From IMCC26077 sp964490435 (GTDB taxonomy: Bacteria > Actinomycetota > Actinomycetes > Nanopelagicales > Nanopelagicaceae): DNA of 13,034 nucleotides. Positions 5,785-13,034 of the stretch are shown here, in pieces. The notes under the pieces were generated by a model that was not told the origin of the DNA, did no database searches, and was given only the letters and a program-made list of their open reading frames with translations. The DNA lies in NCBI GenBank assembly GCA_964490435.1, contig CAZBCF010000037.1:1-13034 (forward strand). The letters are read 5' to 3'. Numbering within the stretch: the first letter of the stretch is position 1; each line of letters begins with the position of its first letter. The translations under genes were made by a program, and so were the position numbers.

Positions 5785-7427
5785 TGCAAAGGAGCCTGTT
5801 CAGAGCGATCGCCTCACTCATTCTGCTCGCACCTTTTATGGTTGCGGTGCCCCTCTCTGCTCAGGCAGCCGTGGACCCTGATTCATATGCCGTCATGCAG
5901 TTCCGCGATGACATCGATCCAATTTCAGGTAACTATTTATATAAAGTCGTCGGGGCTAAGCAAACCCCATGTGGATCTGAATACGAAGACTTGTGGGACG
6001 ACCCCGCATGCGTTCCTGCGACGAGCACCCTTCAGGTTTACAACTACCTACCTTTATGTGCCGATGAGAAAGTATTGAATTGCATTGACTCAGTAACATG
6101 GATCAAATCTGATGGAACTGAAGTGAAAGGTGCTTTCAAAGAGAGTCGCGGCACGGTAGACCCAGACTTCACATTTTCTCGACAAGAGAAATTCAATGTA
6201 GGCGCATCAATAACTCCGCAAATTTTTACCTTCGCAGGCTTGTCTCATAGCAAAGGAACTTCTTATGCGGTGACTGGCCATGTCACTCAAGACATCGTGA
6301 ATGGAAAACCATCAGCGCCAAAAATTGTTGCCTCTATCGCCCCTGTCTATTCAGAGAATGTTTCGCTAGATGACAAAGAAGCAAGAACCGACTGCTTCAA
6401 TGTCAATGCCAATGATGTGAAGTGTTGGAAATTTGCAAGTAGTGACTCAGGAGTAACTTTCAAATTGAACATGAAGTTACTGACGAAACCTCAGGGATGG
6501 ATCTCTGGTCGCGTTACATCGCCGAAAGTTACTATTGGAACTGCAGACGCATCAAAGCGTTTTGACGTATCAATCTCCGGTGCAAATCTTTCGATTCCAA
6601 TTCTCACCAAACGCTATGACTACTCGGTTGCATCAGAGCAAACTGCTTGGACAAAAATTGCCGGTGCTATCAAAGATTTAGGCACTTATACCTGGGACAA
6701 AATCAGCTCCGTTGGTGGAGAATTGATAGTTCCCTACGGGCCTAATTTCTTTAATACTTTTAATCAATTAGTGGCAATTGATCGTCCAAGCGATGGGAAA
6801 CCAGCCGGTGTTGGTAAAGAATACGATGTCGCTGATCGCCTAGCCCAGGTGTGGCGAGTTGTTCTAGATCCTACAAATACTCCAAGTGGTGTGAGTGGTT
6901 GCTCTGCTACTGATTTTCAAGGCTTTGTAAGCTCAAACGCAATGACATACGGAACTGCGCTACCAAAATATGACGGTTCCACGATGAGTTATGACGTCGC
7001 ATCACCTCACTACAACCCAGGTGGCAAGGATTACGATGCTGATGCATTCAAGGGTCGATACGACTTGCTTTTGACTGAGGCATACGCCAAGTGTGTCTGG
7101 GGTCTTAAGGATGGAGTTCCCAACGTTTCGGTAGAGGTCCAAAAGACCGATGGCACTCTAGATAACAGTGTCAAAGTTACCGGAGCGCTCAACCCATCAA
7201 CCGGGCTCTACGAATTCAGTGCCATCGGATTCACTTTCAGTAGTCCGAAGATCAAAATCAAACTCTCGGCACCACCAACGAAGGATGGCACGCCAACTGT
7301 CACTCAGGCTGCACCAGCTGCAAAGCCAAAAGCATCAGTTCAAACAATTAATTGTGTTAAGGGCAAAATCACCAAGAAGGTAACTGGGGCAAGTCCGAAG
7401 TGCCCAGCGGGCTTCAAGAAGAAGTAA
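5784..7427 (+). CDS. Secreted protein of unknown function with a Cys/Lys-rich C-terminal tail
   Basis: A 547-aa protein I do not recognise. A signal peptide covers about 1-28: basic RSLFR, a hydrophobic core, and a cleavage motif AQA/A near 28. The mature part has ten cysteines (63, 76, 92, 100, 204, 214, 373, 437, 524, 540), which fits an exported, disulfide-bonded protein. The middle looks beta-rich and has no transmembrane segment. A Pro/Ala/Thr/Lys linker (about 497-519) leads to a small C-terminal module with Cys524 and Cys540 that ends in FKKK. From memory, such CVKG..KKVTG..PKCP.G.KKK tails recur in exported proteins of acI-type actinobacteria. Their role could be wall attachment, which is a guess. 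It converges on the large repeat protein with only 10 bases between stop codons. Confidence 0.8.
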   Translation: MQRSLFRAIASLILLAPFMVAVPLSAQAAVDPDSYAVMQFRDDIDPISGNYLYKVVGAKQTPCGSEYEDLWDDPACVPATSTLQVYNYLPLCADEKVLNCIDSVTWIKSDGTEVKGAFKESRGTVDPDFTFSRQEKFNVGASITPQIFTFAGLSHSKGTSYAVTGHVTQDIVNGKPSAPKIVASIAPVYSENVSLDDKEARTDCFNVNANDVKCWKFASSDSGVTFKLNMKLLTKPQGWISGRVTSPKVTIGTADASKRFDVSISGANLSIPILTKRYDYSVASEQTAWTKIAGAIKDLGTYTWDKISSVGGELIVPYGPNFFNTFNQLVAIDRPSDGKPAGVGKEYDVADRLAQVWRVVLDPTNTPSGVSGCSATDFQGFVSSNAMTYGTALPKYDGSTMSYDVASPHYNPGGKDYDADAFKGRYDLLLTEAYAKCVWGLKDGVPNVSVEVQKTDGTLDNSVKVTGALNPSTGLYEFSAIGFTFSSPKIKIKLSAPPTKDGTPTVTQAAPAAKPKASVQTINCVKGKITKKVTGASPKCPAGFKKK

Positions 7428-7440
7428 CAGTTAGCTGTTA
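7425..7440. terminator. Small stop-to-stop hairpin between convergent genes
   Basis: TAACAG-TTAG-CTGTTA is a perfect 6-bp stem with a 4-base loop. The left arm contains the TAA stop of the plus gene and the right arm contains the TAA stop of the minus gene. It is too weak and lacks a T-run to be a convincing terminator, but it is the only structure between the two genes. Confidence 0.3.
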
Positions 7441-10143
7441 AGCAGCGAATGAAACGGTTTGATAAGCAAGTGTTGCTATCTTGCCTGGAACCTTCCCGGA
7501 GTTATCAACTCGAATCGCCTTGCCTTTGTTATCGATAAGAGAGCGCGACTTTCCATCAAAGTAGATGGGCGCTCCAGTAGATGTCACTATTGGATTGCCT
7601 TTTGAGTCGAAGAGTTGTGCGTTCAGGCCAAGCACCGCTGTTTTCCCTGTGGGATCTTTGACCGTTGTTTTAGTGGCACCTACTTTGATGGGTTCAAAGG
7701 TTTCCCATTTGCCGAGGGCCATCGGTTTTCCATCGGTGCCAAGGATTGCGCGACCCGAAGAATCGGTAATTTGCCCGTTGGGGTTAACTCGACATGGCTT
7801 GCCGTTCTTGTCTACAAGCGGAAGACCATTGCTCATGAGCGGAGTTGCATTGACGCTCAAAATTGTTGGGCGACCATCGGGGCCAAGAACAGTGTTTCCA
7901 CCTTCATCAATGAGTGTGCCACCGAATCCAAACTGAAGATCTTGTCCTTGCGCGCTCTTGATTTGGGCGAGCTTTGGTGACGTAACAGGCATACCAGCGG
8001 CGCCGGTATAGACGGGCTGTCCCGCCACAGTGAGAACTTGGTTATCGCTGTTGAGGATTGGTTGTCCGAGGAATGGCTTCTTGTTGGCGCCAAGGGCGGC
8101 GTTTCCATCAGCATCAGCCATAGGAGTGGCCAAGATTGGTTGCTTGGTCTTTTCATTGGTAATCGTCTCGCCCAGCGCATTTGTTAGTGGTGGCGCGTAG
8201 ACGATCTCGCCATTCTTGGCCAGTAGTGGTTTCCCACTCTCATCAAGCAGCGGCACGGCCATGATGGCATTTCCGTCAGCATCTGTAAGCGCCTCCTGGC
8301 CAGCAATGGTTACAAGTTTTGTGTAGAGCACCTTTCCTTGATGCTCCACCGGCTTTCCACTTTGATCAAGGGTTGGGGTCGCCATAACAGGTTTGCCATT
8401 GCGATCAGAGAAAACAAAGTTTCCTTGTTTGACAACCGGCGCGGTCGTAAGAGATTTGCCAGAGGAATCTTTTACTTCATCACCATTCGAATCGGTGACA
8501 TTTAACAGGATTACCGGCGCAGCAGAAGCTTTTTTCTTAGGCGGAGGTGGTGCTTTTTTGCCCCCATCGCCTCCGCCACCAGCAGCGGGAGTATTCGCGG
8601 GAGGTGGTGGGGCAGCGACTTGGAAGCTCTGGCCAGAAGATGAGCGTGCTAACTGACCGACTGCTTGTCCATTTTGATCGAGCGCCACGCCATTCTTGAT
8701 TTGCAACGCATTGGCATCGTAGGCAACAAAGTTCGCCGCCTTGGCCATAGTCGCATTTCCTTCTAATGTGTTAACCACCGTTCCGAGGCAACTTGCAGGT
8801 GGGGGATTCGCAGCACATTCAGCGCGATATGTCCCCGCATTGGTATTCGTCCCGCCAGTGTTGGGATAGATGCAGTATGTGCCACTAGGCGCTACTACTT
8901 GGTTCGCTGGGCAGGTAACCGCGACACCAGCGGAACCACCACCAACGTTCTCGCACTCTATGGCGGTAACACGAACTGAACCATCTTTACATTTAATAGT
9001 GGCTACTTGGTTTACTACGCCACCAGCAGCGCCGGTGCTCTTGCAACCTTTGATGCCCTCGTCATAGAAGAAGCCCACGCCACAATTAATCCAATTGCTT
9101 GCGGTATTTGCAGTTGTTGTTGGTGTTTGAACTGCAACACTCCCTCCGCAAGCGGTTGTGACCTTGTTTGCAGCCGCTGAACAGTCAATCTGACCTGTGT
9201 TAGAAACAATTGGGGCAATACACGAACCATTTGCATCACGAATCATTCCGCTCATACAACCTGTTGCGTTAGTGCCACCTTTGACAGCGCAGGAGTTGTT
9301 CGTGGCATCGTAGGTACCACCGACAGTCGCGCAATTGCCAGCGATTTGACTACTACTTGCGCCAGTGCCACCACCTATGAATGCGGCGTTGTTGCACTGT
9401 TCGACCGTGTATACGCCACCTTTGCAGTTCATCATCGTGGAACCTGAGGAAACTGTTCCCTTAGATTGACAGGTTGGATTTGTTGCGTTCGCGGCAGCGC
9501 TGCAATCAACAAATGTGCCACCAGCTGTTATCGCTTTACAACTATTGGAACCTTGATCATAAAATTGACCGCTAGCGCAGTTGATGCCCGCAGTGCCAGT
9601 TCCAGTGCCAGTTCCAGTGCCAGTTCCAGTGATTGCTCCACCACATGCCGCGAGTGCTTTGTTCGCCGAAACCGTGCAATCGATGGTGCCTTGCGCATTC
9701 GTTGTGCCAACCACTGGCGCGATACATGCTGTCCCTTGTTGGTTCGGGACCATGCCGTTCATGCAATTTAATCCTGTACCGGTGCCAGCTCCTGTACCTG
9801 CACTTGTAGTGCTCTTACACCCCTTGATGCCTTCATCGTAAAAAGTTCCGGCACCACATTGTTGGGCGTTCTGATTCTGTTGCGTGTTTGTATTAACTAC
9901 ACCGGTGGGAGGAGGTGTGCAAATGGTGCCAACTGGAACCTGGACACCATTACAGTTGAACGTGGCTTGAGTATTCGTACCCGTTGTTCCTGCGGGTTGA
10001 GTGTATGTACCCGTGCCAGTTCCGGCACCAGTGGTGGTCTCAACGTGCCCTGCCATGTGATTTGCGTTTGCGCTAGGAACTCCGAGCAAAATCAGGGAGA
10101 GGGCAAGTGTGAGTGTTGAAGCGAGGGCTGACATACGCTTCAT
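7438..10143 (-). CDS. Large secreted repeat protein (two-Cys modules, Pro-rich linker, DxxGK repeats)
   Basis: A 901-aa exported protein of no family I recognise. The signal peptide is about 1-27, with cleavage after ANA. Residues 34-60 are Gly/Thr-rich. Residues 64-452 contain 28 cysteines in 14 pairs, each pair 9-14 residues apart, separated by Gly-Thr spacers. Recurring forms are FYDEGIKGCKST (exactly twice, 101 and 359), GxxCIAPxV, and DCSAAAN or similar followed by ACGG. A linker (511-540) is rich in Pro, Gly and Lys. Residues 548-711 are about four diverged repeats of about 42 aa with DxxGKP turns, and similar turns continue to about 885. No LPXTG motif, membrane anchor or catalytic motif is seen. 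The start is ATG 10143, because GGAGG lies 5 nt upstream. A TTG three bases earlier would be too close to it. It may be a cell-surface or envelope structural protein (inference). Confidence 0.85.
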   Translation of the reverse strand: MKRMSALASTLTLALSLILLGVPSANANHMAGHVETTTGAGTGTGTYTQPAGTTGTNTQATFNCNGVQVPVGTICTPPPTGVVNTNTQQNQNAQQCGAGTFYDEGIKGCKSTTSAGTGAGTGTGLNCMNGMVPNQQGTACIAPVVGTTNAQGTIDCTVSANKALAACGGAITGTGTGTGTGTGTAGINCASGQFYDQGSNSCKAITAGGTFVDCSAAANATNPTCQSKGTVSSGSTMMNCKGGVYTVEQCNNAAFIGGGTGASSSQIAGNCATVGGTYDATNNSCAVKGGTNATGCMSGMIRDANGSCIAPIVSNTGQIDCSAAANKVTTACGGSVAVQTPTTTANTASNWINCGVGFFYDEGIKGCKSTGAAGGVVNQVATIKCKDGSVRVTAIECENVGGGSAGVAVTCPANQVVAPSGTYCIYPNTGGTNTNAGTYRAECAANPPPASCLGTVVNTLEGNATMAKAANFVAYDANALQIKNGVALDQNGQAVGQLARSSSGQSFQVAAPPPPANTPAAGGGGDGGKKAPPPPKKKASAAPVILLNVTDSNGDEVKDSSGKSLTTAPVVKQGNFVFSDRNGKPVMATPTLDQSGKPVEHQGKVLYTKLVTIAGQEALTDADGNAIMAVPLLDESGKPLLAKNGEIVYAPPLTNALGETITNEKTKQPILATPMADADGNAALGANKKPFLGQPILNSDNQVLTVAGQPVYTGAAGMPVTSPKLAQIKSAQGQDLQFGFGGTLIDEGGNTVLGPDGRPTILSVNATPLMSNGLPLVDKNGKPCRVNPNGQITDSSGRAILGTDGKPMALGKWETFEPIKVGATKTTVKDPTGKTAVLGLNAQLFDSKGNPIVTSTGAPIYFDGKSRSLIDNKGKAIRVDNSGKVPGKIATLAYQTVSFAA
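9591..9630. repeat. 12-bp tandem repeat within the large secreted protein gene
   Basis: Three exact copies of CAGTGCCAGTTC plus a partial fourth (CAGT). On the coding (minus) strand they encode the Gly-Thr run between two Cys modules (about residues 172-184). The unit is a multiple of three, so slippage would lengthen or shorten the spacer without a frameshift. Confidence 0.9.
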
Positions 10144-10148
10144 CAAAA

Positions 10149-10153
10149 CCTCC
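10149..10153 (-). promoter_or_regulatory. Ribosome binding site of the large secreted protein
   Basis: GGAGG on the minus strand, 5 nt before ATG 10143. It decides between that ATG and an in-frame TTG at 10146. Unlike the leaderless genes nearby, this mRNA has a classical leader. Confidence 0.75.
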
Positions 10154-10174
10154 GGGATCGAGGGATAGGTTTTA

Positions 10175-10200
10175 AGGATACTCCCGCACGTATATATAAG
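10175..10200 (-). promoter_or_regulatory. Possible promoter region of the large secreted protein
   Basis: Between the terminator and the ribosome binding site is an AT-rich stretch with TATATATA (about 10191-10198), and TATCCT on the minus strand (plus 10175-10180) as a possible -10 box. No convincing -35 box is seen. Confidence 0.3.
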
Positions 10201-10201
10201 G

Positions 10202-10235
10202 AAAAGCCCCCAAGGGTTATCCCTCGGGGGCTTTT
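10202..10235 (-). terminator. Rho-independent terminator of the channel gene
   Basis: AAAAGCCCCC and GGGGGCTTTT flank an inner AGGG-TTAT-CCCT hairpin, with one A/C mismatch between the two stem parts. On the minus strand the stem ends in TTTT. It lies 30 bases past the stop codon of the CASTOR/POLLUX-like gene and before the next minus-strand gene. The A-run/T-run symmetry would allow it to work in both directions. Confidence 0.88.
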
Positions 10236-10265
10236 CTGAGAATTGCTGGTGTTCGCTGCTCTGGC

Positions 10266-12218
10266 TTATTCCATCGGCCCAATAACAATTGCTTGGTCGC
10301 TTGGTTTGGCGACGAAGCGAGCATCCTTGGCCGGGTTTAGGTGGATTCCGGCGGTTAAACCGGTGCCAGCCTCATTGTCTCGATAACCGATGATGACCTC
10401 GCCACGGGCGCGACCAGCGGCTACGAGCTGGGCGTAACTAATTTCTCCGGAAGCGACGTAGTAGTTGATCGGCTTCGCGCTCAAATACACCCCGCCGGGG
10501 CCAAAGAGTTGTTGGAAGATGGGCGAGAGATGTGGTGATTGTGAGAGCTGGGTCATCATCAAACTAGCAAGCCGGTCGCTGACTACGAGGTCTTCAACTG
10601 CAACAACGCGAGCTAATTCGACATTGTTGCTGTCAAGAATCTCGGCGATGATTCGCGCGCGGCCATTGCCGAAAGCGCCCCATTGTTTCAACGTATTCAC
10701 TGCAAGCAGTGAGAGCAATGTCTGCGCATCTGCATCTGCTGGCGTGGTCTTTCCACGATAACCGAAGAGAATGACCTGATCAAAGTTAGAACCAGGTAGC
10801 ACTGCAGCAAGCTCGTTGAAACTTCCGTCAGTAGCGCGGGTTAGTACCTGCATGTTTGGCATGCTCAAATCCTTGAGTTCGTCAGCGGTCACTCGTGAAG
10901 CCTGTGCCATGACAAGGGCTGCTGAACCAGGAGTTGCATAACTACCGATTTCGCGAAGCACCTTCTTCGCCATCGAGTTCCATCCGATTACAAGAGTTTG
11001 TGATGGTGGTGTCTTCGGTGCTGCGAAGAGAACTGTTTGCGGTCCAAAAGTGTCGAGATTAGGACGAGGACCACTCCATACGATGCGGTCGTCATCTTCG
11101 GCAATCGCGATTACGGAATCAGTTGCTTCAATCACCGTTGACATTGGGGGATAGAGCCAAATGGCGCCATCGGCCCTACGTAAACCAATCAAAGAAGCAT
11201 TCGCGTAACCCAAGAGCGCTTCGCCGAACATCTTGCCGGCGGCCTCTCCTGCGGGCTGGTAATACATTTCATTGCCTTCAAAATCGAGCAAATCAAGGTA
11301 AATAGCGGCAAGTCCGGGCTGGCGACAAGCATGAGCGGTGACCTGTGCGATTAACTCTTGGGATTCAACTGTGACTACTCGCCCCTGAGCACTTTGCATC
11401 AGCGCATTTGCAGCCGCCGAATCATTCACATCTGCAATCACAACAGTCTTGGAATCTGGCGCAAGGTTAGCGAGAGCAGAGAGAACACCAGTTACTGAAC
11501 CTGGAGTGCCTTTCGTACCAAGGACGATGATGCTTTTTGCCGTTGCTACCGACATTTCAGCGAGAATCTTTGGATTCGATGGTTCCACAGATCGAGTAAT
11601 GACGTGGGTATGTTTCAACTTACCGACCCGGTTCTTGATCTCATCAACCATTGTCTCTTGCGGTGTAGGAGCAAGGACTACGGCTGTGCCTGGGTTGTTC
11701 TCATTGGCTACATCGAGTTGTTGCAGAATTGAATAGACCTGTGGGCCCCAACCAAGGATCATCACGTGGCCACTTTCAACTACCGGCCCTTTGCCTCGCT
11801 TCAGATCAGTAAGTTTCTTGCTTGTGGTTGCGGTAATAAATGCAAACATCGCACCACCCGTGACAAGGCTGGCGATGGTAATAAGGATGCTGAACGAACG
11901 GCCTTCCCATGTGCCGGTGCCGAAACCACCCTTGCCAAGCACTGCCCAGAAGGAATTGAAGAGATTTACAGGCGAAGGATTCTTGTTCTCGCTATTACCT
12001 ACACCATCCGGATCGAGTTCGAGGTAAATCCAGAAAGGAATACTGAGGATTGCTGCGGCGAAGAGCAGCCAACCAATGAGCACGACTGGACCACGAGCAA
12101 GTGTGTTGTCGAAGCGGTATCGGAGTTTGCGTCGGAAAGAATCTTTGTTAGCAGGGCTGTTCGAGCTACCTGCGGATTGCGCTCCGTAAGAACGTTCGTT
12201 ACCTGATGGCGTACTCAT
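10266..12218 (-). CDS. CASTOR/POLLUX-like ion channel with RCK domains
   Basis: A 650-aa membrane protein resembling bacterial relatives of the plant CASTOR/POLLUX (DMI1) cation channels. A disordered Ser/Asn-rich N-terminus (1-30) precedes LRYRFDNTLARGP and membrane helix 1 (about 44-66). A pore-loop-like segment (about 86-105, with LGKGGFGTGTW) and helix 2 (about 108-131) follow. Next come two cytosolic RCK/TrkA-N-like nucleotide-binding regions, with HVMILGWGPQVYSIL (151-165) and TLVIGWNSMAKKVLREIG (408-425). The long C-terminal part fits the CASTOR/POLLUX middle domain. Which ion it conducts is unknown, and K+ or Ca2+ is guessed from relatives. The start is ATG 12218, because AAAGG lies five bases upstream. 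An in-frame ATG at 12239 would add seven residues and lacks a ribosome binding site. Confidence 0.88.
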   Translation of the reverse strand: MSTPSGNERSYGAQSAGSSNSPANKDSFRRKLRYRFDNTLARGPVVLIGWLLFAAAILSIPFWIYLELDPDGVGNSENKNPSPVNLFNSFWAVLGKGGFGTGTWEGRSFSILITIASLVTGGAMFAFITATTSKKLTDLKRGKGPVVESGHVMILGWGPQVYSILQQLDVANENNPGTAVVLAPTPQETMVDEIKNRVGKLKHTHVITRSVEPSNPKILAEMSVATAKSIIVLGTKGTPGSVTGVLSALANLAPDSKTVVIADVNDSAAANALMQSAQGRVVTVESQELIAQVTAHACRQPGLAAIYLDLLDFEGNEMYYQPAGEAAGKMFGEALLGYANASLIGLRRADGAIWLYPPMSTVIEATDSVIAIAEDDDRIVWSGPRPNLDTFGPQTVLFAAPKTPPSQTLVIGWNSMAKKVLREIGSYATPGSAALVMAQASRVTADELKDLSMPNMQVLTRATDGSFNELAAVLPGSNFDQVILFGYRGKTTPADADAQTLLSLLAVNTLKQWGAFGNGRARIIAEILDSNNVELARVVAVEDLVVSDRLASLMMTQLSQSPHLSPIFQQLFGPGGVYLSAKPINYYVASGEISYAQLVAAGRARGEVIIGYRDNEAGTGLTAGIHLNPAKDARFVAKPSDQAIVIGPME

Positions 12219-12415
12219 ATATCTGCCTTTCGAAATCATGTGTCTGGAGGTCAGGGTACTCGCCGGTGGCCTATTCGCCCATAGCCCACCAAGACTTTTA
12301 TCGGATTCTCCCCCCTAAATTACGTGGGGAAAACCCATGAGTTTCGGCGACTTTCTTGCTCACATTTATCGTGGGTGGATACCCTTTCGGGTAAGCATAA
12401 AGAAATGAGAGCGCC
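12219..12415. other. Divergent intergenic region between the channel and the last gene
   Basis: These 197 bases must hold both divergent promoters. I see a short hairpin TACCC-TTTC-GGGTA (12380-12393) and a C-rich run (12310-12316), but no box pair strong enough to call on either strand. Confidence 0.4.
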
Positions 12416-13034
12416 ATGACGAATTACCCGCGACCGCCAGAACCGAACTCCGCACGTGGGCCACAGGCCACAGGAGCGCGTGGGCCACAGGAGCCGCAGA
12501 TGAATGAGAATCGCGGTATCGGTGATAACCCGTTGGCAGATCCTGGTGTGCGCCTTGTGCTGTCTATGTCGCCTCAAGACGGATCAATTAAGGCGTTGCC
12601 TGACAATTTAAGTTTTGAACCACTTTCAAACGGTGCTGTGCGTATTGCTTTCCCTGACGGATCAGTGCGCGAATTAATTCCCGGTGTTGAAGGTGAAGGA
12701 AGAATGATCACCACGCTCGCTGATGGAACAAGAATTCAATCTGATTTAACTTTCGGCGAAGGACAAGTAAGCGTCTCCTCTATTTCGACAACGGGCGAAA
12801 AGACATTGCTCTCGCTAAATGAGAATGGCGCCAATATGCAACGCGTTACGGCTGATGGTGAGGTTTCGAGTTTTATTCCAGAGAGCGCACCTGAATTGAT
12901 TCAAGGTTTTCGTGAAGCAGAGGCATTTTCACAGGAAGAAGAAATTCGCCAGCAATCCGACTTTCAAGATAATCAACAGTTCGGTGAGTGGAACAACTTT
13001 GGTAAGCCAGCAGATTGGCAACCAGAAGGCAATT
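12416..13034 (+). CDS. Partial gene: unknown protein with DG-rich beta repeats and a Gln-rich end
   Basis: The frame from ATG 12416 stays open for 206 codons to the window edge, so the 3' end is missing. I do not recognise the family. The N-terminus (1-40) is Pro/Gln-rich and disordered, with ARGPQ twice, caused by a 12-bp direct repeat (12455-12466 and 12479-12490). Residues about 44-155 look beta-rich, with regularly spaced turns: PQDGS, SNGAV, FPDGS, ADGTR, NENGA, ADGEV. From about 165 it is acidic and Gln/Asn-rich. There is no signal peptide, membrane helix or cysteine in the visible part, which suggests a cytosolic protein, unless topology signals lie further on. GAGAG five bases upstream of the ATG may serve as a ribosome binding site. 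It is divergent from the channel gene. Confidence 0.75.
   Translation, partial: MTNYPRPPEPNSARGPQATGARGPQEPQMNENRGIGDNPLADPGVRLVLSMSPQDGSIKALPDNLSFEPLSNGAVRIAFPDGSVRELIPGVEGEGRMITTLADGTRIQSDLTFGEGQVSVSSISTTGEKTLLSLNENGANMQRVTADGEVSSFIPESAPELIQGFREAEAFSQEEEIRQQSDFQDNQQFGEWNNFGKPADWQPEGN

Noticed and set aside
9591..9630. Short direct repeats considered as a CRISPR array
   Set aside because: The copies are contiguous 12-mers with no spacers, lie inside a coding region, and no cas gene is present.
9528..9770. Open frames on both strands over the Gly-Thr/Cys repeat region
   Set aside because: The repetitive, stop-poor sequence opens other frames by chance. Only the long minus-strand frame has a signal peptide, ribosome binding site and coherent repeats.
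12219..12239. ATG 12239 as start of the channel
   Set aside because: No ribosome binding site or suitably placed -10 box precedes it, whereas AAAGG stands at good spacing before ATG 12218.
12380..12393. TACCC-TTTC-GGGTA hairpin as terminator or riboswitch
   Set aside because: A five-bp stem alone, without a T-run or conserved flanking structure, is too weak to call.
12405..12419. Tiny ORF (ATG AGA GCG CCA TGA) overlapping the start of the last gene in ATGA fashion, suggesting a regulatory leader peptide
   Set aside because: Only four codons, no ribosome binding site or biased content. A chance overlap is more likely.
12320..12577. Minus-strand open frame opposite the start of the last gene
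   Set aside because: It overlaps the better-supported plus-strand frame and encodes an Arg/His/Cys-rich product typical of a chance antisense frame.

Overview
The window looks like a compact, medium-GC actinobacterial chromosome. Pointers are a GuaB1-type IMPDH-related enzyme, a mycobacterial-type beta-carbonic anhydrase, a tRNA gene without an encoded CCA end, and several genes whose start codon lies 6-7 nt after a -10 box (leaderless mRNAs). My tentative guess, from memory, is a freshwater acI-like lineage (Nanopelagicales). It rests on the gene style, the short intergenic gaps and the lysine-rich tail of one secreted protein, and no marker gene here proves it. I see no insertion sequence, phage gene, integrase or CRISPR array.

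Layout: the 3' part of a tRNA-Arg (1-50) is followed after one base by an SbtA-type bicarbonate permease (52-1020), then a DUF4287/DUF1801 protein (1026-1580) and guaB1 (1623-3068), all on +. An SDR dehydrogenase (3078-3872) and a beta-carbonic anhydrase (4010-4504) lie on -. A cyclopropane-fatty-acyl-phospholipid synthase (4605-5717) starts divergently from the carbonic anhydrase. Next are a secreted protein of unknown function (5784-7427, +) and a very large repeat-rich secreted protein (7438-10143, -). They converge, and their stop codons form the two arms of one hairpin. A CASTOR/POLLUX-like channel (10266-12218, -) ends in a good intrinsic terminator (10202-10235). A divergent, incomplete, glutamine- and DG-rich protein gene (12416 to the end, +) closes the window.

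How the genes might work together: three of the genes concern bicarbonate. SbtA imports it, the carbonic anhydrase interconverts it with CO2, and CFA synthase of the E. coli type uses a bound bicarbonate ion in its active site. The second theme is the cell surface, with two neighbouring exported proteins of no recognised family that appear to share a small two-cysteine module. The large one has 14 such Cys pairs in tandem, a Pro/Gly/Lys linker, and then about four diverged repeats of roughly 42 residues. This surface pair is the least explained part of the window and the best candidate for something undescribed.
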